Shown: positions 1-4,704 of the stretch, piece after piece
Layout: each line of letters begins with the position of its first letter
Numbering within the stretch: position 1 is the stretch's first letter
Source of the DNA: Chloroflexia bacterium
GTDB taxonomy: Bacteria; Chloroflexota; Chloroflexia; Thermomicrobiales; UBA6265
Length of the DNA stretch: 5,460 nucleotides
Direction of reading: 5' to 3'
NCBI GenBank assembly: GCA_013698305.1
Contig: JACCVC010000021.1
Coordinates: 1-5,460, forward strand
Notes under the pieces: generated by a model
The model's database searches: none
What the model saw: the letters and a program-made list of their open reading frames with translations, nothing else
Told to the model about the DNA's origin: nothing
Position numbers and translations under genes: made by a program

Positions 1-27
1 CGGAGCCTCGTAACCAAAGCACCTGCT

Positions 28-45
28 TGTCAAGCCTGTCAAGCC
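28..45. repeat. 9-bp tandem direct repeat
   Basis: TGTCAAGCC occurs twice in direct succession (28-36 and 37-45). Read on the minus strand, each copy holds a perfect TTGACA hexamer, but I find no acceptable -10 at 16-18 bases from either, so I do not call a promoter. Confidence 0.5.
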
Positions 46-73
46 ACGACGCGGCCAGTAAACATACTCTCTG

Positions 74-86
74 ATTTGAGTCAAAT
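74..86. repeat. 13-bp palindrome (possible operator or 3' hairpin)
   Basis: ATTTGA-G-TCAAAT is a perfect inverted repeat with 6-bp arms around one central base. It lies 35 bases beyond the stop codon of the minus-strand propeller gene. It lacks a GC-rich stem and a following T-run, so it is not an ordinary intrinsic terminator. A protein-binding site for an unseen gene to the left is possible. Confidence 0.3.
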
Positions 87-120
87 TTCCAATGATGCTC
101 TTGGCTGAGCGACAAGCGTA

Positions 121-1158
121 CTACGAAACGAAGGCGATCTCGAACACGCCGTCCTCCGTCTGGCACAGCAGTGTCGACCCAGCGGGGGACAGCGCGAGGC
201 TGGTGATCTCGGCGTCGGTGGTGGAGAGCAGCGCCCATCTATCGTCATCGCCCTGCAACACGTACTGACCATCGACGCCCGCCACGATCACCTGATCCTC
301 GTTCACCAGCAACGCGCCGAACCCGAAGCTGTTCGGCGCGAGATCGGCAGGGAACTCGACCAGCGGGTCCGCCGCCAGCGTCGTCGATTCGAGCCCCTCG
401 CGGGAGACGTCCCAAGTTGCTCCCTCATCTTCGCTGACCAGCACGCCGTGGGAAGCACCCACATAGATCGTGCCGTCGCCATCGACGCCGATCGGGCTGA
501 TCGCGTACCACATCATCAATTCGTCGGAGATCAGCGGTTTCGCGAGATCGGTCAGGTCCACCCGGTGCAGGTACGTCGTGCCGCCTTCCCCGGTCAGGCC
601 GAGCAGCACCACCAGGCCGGCTCCAGCGGCGTCGGGGGCCGCCTCGATGGCGAACGACGTCACCTGCATGCCGAGCGACAACTCGTCGAGCGTCCGGAAA
701 GTGGCGCCGTTGTCCAGCGAGAGGTGCAGGCCGGGGCAGCCGTAGGCCAGCACGATGCCGGTGTCCGCCCAACTGGCCAGCGGGGCCACGTCGGCGGCGC
801 CGGTGTCCGTCCAGGTCGCGCCCGCGTCTGAAGAGCGCATCAATGGCGTTGAGCCTCCGCCGCCCCGGTAGCACTCCGGCTCGGTTCCGGACCAGAGCAC
901 GTCGGGATCGGCGCTGTCCTGGATGACGGTCTCGCCATCCGCGAGGGCGCCGCTCTCGGTCCACGCGCCGGAATCATCGGCCTGGAACAACCGATCCTCG
1001 ACCACGACATACCCGACCGCGCGGGACACGGGGTCCAGAACGATCCTGTTTACTTCGGCGCCGTCGATCGTCAGCGGATCGAGCGCGATCTCGTCGTCAT
1101 GGGCGGTTATGAGCCCAGGTGACAGCAACATCATCATCGCCAGCGCCAGTGCTTTCAT
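121..1158 (-). CDS. exported Asp-box (BNR/sortilin-like) beta-propeller protein
   Basis: The 345-residue product begins with a typical signal peptide: a Lys at residue 2, a hydrophobic core (ALALAMMMLL) and a probable cleavage after residue 19 (GLITA/HDDE). The mature part carries three Asp-box motifs (S-x-D-x-G-x-T-W/F type): SSDAGATW at 109-116, SLDNGATF at 147-154 and SEDEGATW at 242-249. These mark beta-propeller blades, as in BNR, sialidase, sortilin and photosystem-assembly-like proteins. I see no catalytic residues that would make it a sialidase, so a binding or scaffold role outside the membrane is more likely. The start at 1158 is chosen because a full GGAGG (1165-1169) sits 6 bases upstream and the signal peptide follows at once. 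The frame remains open back to a GTG at 1344, directly after the sigma factor stop, and 1159-1296 looks coding. A start at the ATG at 1296, or at 1344, would add 46 or 62 residues and turn the signal peptide into a short membrane anchor. The gene ends with TAG. The position behind a sigma factor suggests co-transcription. Confidence 0.85.
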   Translation of the reverse strand: MKALALAMMMLLSPGLITAHDDEIALDPLTIDGAEVNRIVLDPVSRAVGYVVVEDRLFQADDSGAWTESGALADGETVIQDSADPDVLWSGTEPECYRGGGGSTPLMRSSDAGATWTDTGAADVAPLASWADTGIVLAYGCPGLHLSLDNGATFRTLDELSLGMQVTSFAIEAAPDAAGAGLVVLLGLTGEGGTTYLHRVDLTDLAKPLISDELMMWYAISPIGVDGDGTIYVGASHGVLVSEDEGATWDVSREGLESTTLAADPLVEFPADLAPNSFGFGALLVNEDQVIVAGVDGQYVLQGDDDRWALLSTTDAEITSLALSPAGSTLLCQTEDGVFEIAFVS

Positions 1159-1164
1159 GGGAAG

Positions 1165-1169
1165 CCTCC
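1165..1169 (-). promoter_or_regulatory. strong Shine-Dalgarno site deciding the propeller start
   Basis: CCTCC on the plus strand reads GGAGG on the minus strand, 6 bases before the ATG at 1158. It is the best ribosome site in this long open frame and the main argument against the longer start at 1296, whose upstream sequence has only a poorly spaced AGGG. Confidence 0.7.
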
Positions 1170-1344
1170 AATAGGTGATGCCCGACCGCTCCTGCATGGC
1201 GCGCGTCCGGTATATTGTGCCGTCGATCTCTTCCGTTGCCGAAGACAGGTTCGCGTAATCGAGGATCATGTCCAAAAGCGTGTCGCGATAGTCCATTTTA
1301 CACGGCTGCCCTGCCACCCTCGGCCCCGCGTCAACTGGCGACAC

Positions 1345-1938
1345 TTACCACCGGGCGTCCACCACGCCCAAACCTTCGAGCTTCGCCTTGAGCCGCTGCA
1401 AGCACCGTGCTCGGGTCGGGCCGATGCTGCCGACCGCGATGCCGAAGTCAGCGGCGATCGTGTCGTAGGATGGCCGCTCGTCTCGCAGGAACAACGACTC
1501 CAGCAACGTCCGGCACCGAGCGTCGATCTGGCCCAGCGCCTCCCGGACCAGCGAGGCGTGCTCCCATTCGATCACGATCTCGTCGCTGGTCGGTTCCGGA
1601 TCAATCGGCTCCGGCAGCTCATCCAGCGGCGTGTGCGAGTTGCTCCTCGCAATGCGCCAACACTCCCGATGCGTCGTCGTGATCAGCCAGGCCGAGAATC
1701 GCTCGGTGTCGCGCAGGGACTCCAGCCGCCGCAGCGTGATCGTGAAGACATTCTGGACGGCATCGGCGGCGTCATCCTCGCTCAACCCGGATTTCAGGGC
1801 GATGGACCACGCCAGACGGCTGTAGCGTTCGACCAGCGTCCGCCAGGCGTCCTCATCTCCCGAGAGGCACGCCGCCAACAGGGCGCCGTCGCCCCGGGCG
1901 CTGTCCTGAGGAGTCTCGGGATTCAGGCGTTCGCGCAT
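1345..1938 (-). CDS. ECF-type RNA polymerase sigma factor (sigma-70 family)
   Basis: The 197-residue protein has the usual size and two-domain build of extracytoplasmic-function sigma factors. Region 2 spans about residues 18-98: a DEDAWRTLVERY helix, then DDAADAVQNVF (region 2.2, core RNA polymerase binding), then RFSAWLITTTHRECWRIAR (2.3/2.4, -10 recognition). An acidic, Pro-rich linker (about 103-122) leads to region 4 at about 127-187. There the helix-turn-helix reads YDTIAADFGIAVGSIGPTR, the 'GSIGPTRARCLxRL' style common in actinobacterial and chloroflexal ECF proteins. The ATG at 1938 is chosen because GGAG (1947-1950) lies 8 bases upstream and homology-like sequence begins just after it. 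The frame runs open to 2259 but that stretch looks non-coding. There is no zinc-binding anti-sigma domain next door. The gene on the same strand downstream encodes an exported or membrane-anchored propeller protein, which is where an anti-sigma or sensor partner normally lies. Its target promoters cannot be told from this window. Confidence 0.9.
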   Translation of the reverse strand: MRERLNPETPQDSARGDGALLAACLSGDEDAWRTLVERYSRLAWSIALKSGLSEDDAADAVQNVFTITLRRLESLRDTERFSAWLITTTHRECWRIARSNSHTPLDELPEPIDPEPTSDEIVIEWEHASLVREALGQIDARCRTLLESLFLRDERPSYDTIAADFGIAVGSIGPTRARCLQRLKAKLEGLGVVDARW

Positions 1939-2242
1939 CAACAGGTCTCCATAGGATGTATGATCGTAGATCGGGCGGGCGTATATCCAGTCACGCCGCG
2001 ACGGCGTCGATCGAGACCCACGCGAAACGTCTGGTTGGTTGTTCGTGACCGCGCGCTCCATCCTCAGCCACACGCGCGTATTGGACAATGATAAACGCAA
2101 CCCCTGCACCTCGCAGCCGCGGGCGGGAGTGTTCGGATGGAGCGGTTCGAGACCGAACGTCCGGGCCGAAACGCCACATGCACGCTGTATACTGTCATCA
2201 ACAAGATGCGCTGACGTGACACATCGGCGCAATGGAGGACCA
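1939..2242. other. divergent intergenic region, no gene
   Basis: This stretch separates the minus-strand sigma factor from the plus-strand LysM remnant. Frames are open on both strands, but none shows a domain, a good ribosome site or coding-like composition. It contains a TATACT hexamer on the plus strand (2188-2193), a good -10 match without a recognisable -35 at 16-18 bases. It also contains an inverted repeat GTTCGG (2131-2136) / CCGAAC (2153-2158). I find no clear promoter for the sigma factor. Confidence 0.4.
2131..2158. repeat. inverted repeat GTTCGG-N16-CCGAAC
   Basis: Six-base perfect arms are separated by 16 bases, and a third related CGGTTC lies between them (2143-2148). Placed between two divergent genes, it could be an operator. 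It is short enough to be chance. Confidence 0.25.
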
Positions 2243-2530
2243 CAGAAGCGACCAATCAAGGTTGTACGTCTACAATCTGAACTCGCGGAACCGACGCCAG
2301 CGTCTATTGCGAGGCGGATTCTCGAACGATGGTATCCCCAGGCGATTGAGATGCGACGATGCTTCGTTGACCAGGGAGATGTACGTGTGGCGCCTCGCGC
2401 GCAGACTTGATGGGGTTGACGGTTTTCCGTCCTGGTGGAGTTGGCGCGGTATCAGAACGCGAGGCGGCTGGACGACATTCGCGAGGGCAAAATCCTACGC
2501 GTCCAGCCAGACAGCGACGCAAATGAGTAA
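2243..2530 (+). pseudogene. LysM-domain protein, broken by two compensating single-base indels
   Basis: No single frame encodes this, but the conserved pieces lie in order. Frame A gives MRRCFVDQGD (2351-2380), the next frame gives YVWRLARRLDGVDGFPSW (2382-2435), and frame A resumes with VELARYQNARRLDD (from 2435) and IREGKILRVQPDSDANE, ending at TAA 2528-2530. Joined, this is one LysM module of the form V-x-x-G-D-x-x-W-x-L-A-R-R ... W-x-E-L-A-R-x-x-N ... D-x-I-x-x-G-x-x-L-x-V, of normal length. One extra base near 2381 and one missing G near 2435 (a GGG run read as GG) explain the two shifts. LysM domains bind the N-acetylglucosamine backbone of peptidoglycan or related glycans. Upstream, frame A stays open and reads plausibly (for example ELAEPTPASIARRILERW), preceded by GGAGG at 2234-2238, but no start codon follows at the right distance, and third-position G+C is low (about half by hand count). 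The start is therefore uncertain; the ATG at 2351 is the alternative. Either a decaying gene or sequence error. Confidence 0.5.
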
Positions 2531-2538
2531 CGGCGCGA

Positions 2539-2707
2539 TCATCGCCTCTCTTCGCCGTCGAACCTGATCGCGTTTGCAATACGGTCAATCTTGTCCAGAA
2601 GGACAGGACGATCCCGCAGCACGTCGGCCACCTCTGAAAAGAAATTCATAAACGCCTGACGCTCCGCCTCGCCCGTCCTGATTGTGCTGTTGACCCGTAT
2701 CGCTCAT
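2539..2707 (-). pseudogene. small unrecognised protein frame, probably frameshifted near its start
   Basis: From 2703 to the TGA at 2539-2541 the frame reads convincingly protein-like: VNSTIRTGEAERQAF, then MNFFSEVADVLRDRP and VLLDKIDRIANAIRFDGEERR-like amphipathic helices, with about two thirds G+C at third positions by hand count. It has no proper start: a TGA lies at 2704-2706. Dropping one G from the GGG at 2693-2695 joins it to ATG AGC GAT ACG (2707-2696), giving a 55-residue acidic, helical protein. The joined frame also continues further upstream (LTVIQRLHAAVSPGLTLNP-like sequence at about 2800-2740), so the gene might be longer. Without correction, the ATG at 2649 gives 36 residues, but no ribosome site supports it. 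I recognise no family. Its stop is 8 bases from that of the LysM remnant, and this convergent arrangement fits two former genes. Confidence 0.35.
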
Positions 2708-2873
2708 GCTCACCAGCTCGCAATGTTCCAACGGGTTCAAAGTGAGACCCGGCGAGACTGCTGCGTGCAGCCGCTGGATGACAGTCAGAGTACCGGACCT
2801 GCCTGAGCAGACGCATCGACGCTCCGTCGTGCCCTCGTTGGTTGATTGCCCCCCGGCATAAATTGCTGAATGC

Positions 2874-2918
2874 ACTATGCACACTGTTCGTGTGCGTTCT
2901 GTTCGTGTGCGTTGTCAA
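2874..2918 (-). promoter_or_regulatory. promoter-like pair with spacer enlarged by a 15-bp duplication
   Basis: On the minus strand a perfect TTGACA (2918-2913) is followed 33 bases later by CATAGT (2879-2874, 4/6 to TATAAT). The spacer contains two identical 15-base units; without one of them it would be 18 bases, an acceptable sigma-70 spacing. It would have driven the small minus-strand frame(s) to the left. As it stands it should be inactive. Confidence 0.3.
2884..2913. repeat. perfect 15-bp tandem duplication
   Basis: CTGTTCGTGTGCGTT occurs at 2884-2898 and again at 2899-2913 with no mismatch. The left copy also forms, with the preceding bases, a hairpin GCACAC (2879-2884) / GTGTGC (2890-2895) with a five-base loop. 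Two copies only, so it looks like a slippage or recombination duplication rather than an array. Confidence 0.75.
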
Positions 2919-3163
2919 GGGCGAGCGTGAGATTGGTTTTTTGGGAGCGGGTGGAAGGTTACATACGGTTCAATACGCCCATGGCTACGGCGAGCTATAG
3001 CACGATGGTCGTCAACCCCTCTTTGGCGCCGAGTGTGCGAACCATTCGGGCCCTGCCGCCTACCTGTTCGCCCCATCGGGCACAAGACCCGGTGCTACAG
3101 TGTCCGCGCCGTCCGGTACACTTGAGCGCAGTGTGTTGAGATCGACGGGGCATCACGGAAAAG
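2919..3163. other. intergenic stretch without a supported gene
   Basis: Plus-strand frames here give Pro/Arg/Cys-rich translations without domain character, and no start has a good ribosome site. A T6 run at 2937-2942 has no hairpin before it, so it is not a terminator. The right end must hold the promoter of the following gene. TACACT at 3117-3122 is the best -10-like hexamer, but its -35 (GCTACA, 17 bases upstream) is poor. Confidence 0.35.
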
Positions 3164-3175
3164 TTGGAGAGACTA

Positions 3176-3703
3176 ATGCGAAGACGCGGGTGCTTGATTT
3201 CGGTTGCGGCGATCCTGGGGCTGTCCCTGGTCTGCTGCCTGCTGCTGTTCTTCGTCGGAGTTCCGCGGTTCCAGGATTTCGTGGCCGATGGCATCGGCCA
3301 CGCCCTCTCGACCCAGGTCGCCGAGCAGGTGGGGCCGGGCGGCATTAACCTGCAGCCCGGCACGTACACGATCTCGATGACCGAGCTGGAGCAGCAGCTG
3401 GCCAATGCCGAAAGCACCCAGGGTGTCGAGGACATCGCATTCAGCGCCGAGAACGGCGAGATCGTTCTCGAATTCGGCAGCGGTGGGCAGACTTTCGGCT
3501 ACAGCGGCGTGCCGGTTGCCGAGGACGGTCGCCTGGTCCTGACCGACGTCACCGTCGAGGGCGGCCTGCCCGACTGGATCTTCCCGGCGGACACCCTGGC
3601 CGGCGCGATCGAGAGCGGCGTCAACTCCTACTTCGACGCGCAGGAGCTCGACATCGTCGCCGTCACCGCCGAGAACGAAGAGCTGGTGATCGAGGCGCAG
3701 TAG
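3176..3703 (+). CDS. membrane-anchored extracytoplasmic protein of unknown function
   Basis: The 175-residue product starts MRRRGCLIS: three arginines followed by one hydrophobic segment (about residues 7-28, rich in Leu/Val/Phe with a Cys-Cys pair). This predicts one N-in anchor with the remaining about 145 residues outside the cytoplasm. No proper lipobox precedes the cysteines (SLVCC), so it is not called a lipoprotein. The outer part is acidic and alternates beta-like strands (GEIVLEFGSGGQTFGYSG, RLVLTDVTVEGGLP) with a helix. It ends LDIVAVTAENEELVIEAQ, a pattern seen in small lipid-binding-like or DUF2993-type proteins, but I cannot assign a family. The ATG at 3176 is preferred over the in-frame TTG at 3164 because GGAG (3166-3169) lies 6 bases before the ATG. 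Composition is clearly coding with high third-position G+C. It stops with TAG just before the inverted-repeat element and has no operon partner close by. Confidence 0.85.
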   Translation: MRRRGCLISVAAILGLSLVCCLLLFFVGVPRFQDFVADGIGHALSTQVAEQVGPGGINLQPGTYTISMTELEQQLANAESTQGVEDIAFSAENGEIVLEFGSGGQTFGYSGVPVAEDGRLVLTDVTVEGGLPDWIFPADTLAGAIESGVNSYFDAQELDIVAVTAENEELVIEAQ

Positions 3704-3723
3704 CCCCGGACTGAGGTGTCCGG

Positions 3724-3846
3724 GGTAGCGCCGGCCCTTGTAGACTCGGGTCGCAGCCTGTGCTGAGCAACGCGAAGGATCTGCCCGAGTTCTCACTGAC
3801 AAACCTCGCCCACGGTGAGGCGAGGCTACATATCGCCGACGCTACC
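3724..3846. repeat. 123-bp element with terminal inverted repeats and internal hairpins (MITE- or REP-like)
   Basis: The left end GGTAGCGCCGGC (3724-3735) and the right end GCCGACGCTACC (3835-3846) are inverted repeats matching at 11 of 12 positions. Inside are a second inverted pair ACTCGGG (3744-3750) / CCCGAGT (3784-3790) and a tight hairpin CCTCGCC (3804-3810) / GGCGAGG (3819-3825) with an 8-base loop. The middle (CTGAGCAACGCGAAGGATCT, 3762-3781) resembles the dispersed 'CTGAGCG..GCGAAGGATCT' intergenic sequences I know from many environmental genomes. It encodes nothing. No target duplication is evident at its ends. A structured RNA or transcription-termination role is the alternative; no T-run follows the stems. 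Confidence 0.5.
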
Positions 3847-3870
3847 TGATCACTCGCGACAGGAACATCC

Positions 3871-4083
3871 ATGACCGATCATCACCAACCGACCACGGAT
3901 GACGGACGCGACCACCGTCCGCCGCCCGTCAACGCGCCGGACATCGCCAGCGACCCGGACGGGCAGGACGCGGGAGATACCGTCGGCACCGGGACATCCA
4001 TCGCGCTCGGATGCATCGCCGGCACCCTGCTGCTGGTCGTGATCGGACTGATCTTCCTGCTGGTCGTCTGGCTGATTGGGTGA
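3871..4083 (+). CDS. small C-terminally anchored membrane protein of unknown function
   Basis: The 70-residue product has a polar, His/Asp/Pro-rich N-terminal half (residues 1-40, with HHQPTTDDGRDHRPPP) and one long hydrophobic C-terminal segment (about 43-69: SIALGCIAGTLLLVVIGLIF, then LLVVWLIG), so it should be tail-anchored with the N-terminus probably in the cytoplasm. AGGA (3861-3864) sits 6 bases before the ATG, which decides the start. It ends with TGA, showing that TGA acts as a stop here if the frame is real. It lies 24 bases beyond the inverted-repeat element and converges on the dehydratase-like gene. The histidines and acidic residues could bind metal, but that is only a composition remark. 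No family recognised. Confidence 0.65.
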   Translation: MTDHHQPTTDDGRDHRPPPVNAPDIASDPDGQDAGDTVGTGTSIALGCIAGTLLLVVIGLIFLLVVWLIG

Positions 4084-4116
4084 TCACCCGGTTGGAGATC
4101 ATTCGCGTCGGCTCTG

Positions 4117-4149
4117 TAGGTAGCGCCGGCCCTCTAGGTAGCCTCGGCC
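4117..4149. repeat. two tandem 15-base units related to the end of the 123-bp element
   Basis: TAGGTAGCGCCGGCC (4117-4131) is followed at a period of 18 bases by TAGGTAGCCTCGGCC (4135-4149), differing at 2 positions. The first unit shares the exact 15-mer GGTAGCGCCGGCCCT (4119-4133) with 3724-3738. The site lies between the convergent ends of two genes and looks like a partial copy or solo end of the larger element. Confidence 0.55.
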
Positions 4150-4176
4150 AGACAGTGGCCGACGGTTTGCATGAGC

Positions 4177-4704
4177 CTACGTCACCTCGAAGGCCAGGTA
4201 GCGATCCTCGTCGATCACTGCCGAGTCCAGTTCCATGCCCATTCCCGGTCGGTCCGGGACGGTGACATACCCATTGACCGGGACGATCTTGTCCTTGAGG
4301 AAATACTGGTGAATCTGGTTCCACTTCATCAGGTATTCGAGGATCGGCGCGCTCGTCACCGGCTGCGCCGCCATCAGGTGGACGTTGGTCGGGACCGAAT
4401 GGCCGTGCGGAATCACCGGGATGTCGTACACCGACGCCACCGCGTAGATCTTCTGCAGCTCGGTGACGCCACCGGCCCAGTAGGTATCCGGCTGCAGCAC
4501 GTCGCAGGCGCCAGCCTCCAGCAGCGCGTGCATGCCCCACCGGGTGTACTCGTGCTCGCCGCCAGCGATCGGCACCGGCGACAGCGCCCGGATCTCGGCG
4601 TACTGCGCGATCTTGTCCGGCATCACCGGCTCCTCGATCCAGCGTGGCTCGACGTCGGCCAGCAGGTCAGCCATCTTCAGGGTGTAGGGGACGTCCCAGC
4701 TCAT
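4177..4704 (-). CDS. distal half of the dehydratase-like enzyme (barrel strands after strand 3, catalytic dyad)
   Basis: If the TGA is real, this 175-residue open frame can still be translated from the ATG at 4704, which follows the TGA with no gap (TGA-ATG), by termination-reinitiation. It carries two metal ligands (E248 and E274 in full-length numbering), the Asp/His dyad and the C-terminus, but lacks the capping domain and the first metal ligand. It has no Shine-Dalgarno site of its own. It would only work, if at all, by assembling with the proximal half. Confidence 0.45.
   Translation of the reverse strand: MSWDVPYTLKMADLLADVEPRWIEEPVMPDKIAQYAEIRALSPVPIAGGEHEYTRWGMHALLEAGACDVLQPDTYWAGGVTELQKIYAVASVYDIPVIPHGHSVPTNVHLMAAQPVTSAPILEYLMKWNQIHQYFLKDKIVPVNGYVTVPDRPGMGMELDSAVIDEDRYLAFEVT

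Noticed and set aside
1..108. Open plus-strand frame from the left edge to TGA at 106 (35 residues)
   Set aside because: Third-position G+C is only about 40 % by hand count, unlike the genes here, and the translation is not recognisable. It could be a gene end but cannot be supported.
1939..2259. Long N-terminal extension of the sigma factor (304-residue frame)
   Set aside because: The extra 107 residues have no domain, low-complexity Arg/Ser composition and poor start context, while the ATG at 1938 has GGAG at 8 bases and gives the usual sigma factor length.
2884..2913. Two repeat units as a CRISPR array
   Set aside because: The units are 15 bases, abut with no spacer and number only two.
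2870..3139. Plus-strand 89-residue frame with Cys-rich start
   Set aside because: Its beginning is made by the 15-bp duplication, the rest is Pro/Arg/Ser-rich without structure, and no ribosome site is present.
3173..3802. Minus-strand 209-residue frame over the membrane-anchored protein gene
   Set aside because: Antisense shadow with no domain and a poor start; the plus-strand gene has a ribosome site, a membrane anchor and coding composition.
3804..3825. CCTCGCC/GGCGAGG hairpin as an intrinsic terminator
   Set aside because: The stem is good but the following bases (CTACATAT) are not a T-run in either direction, so it is better read as part of the repeat element.
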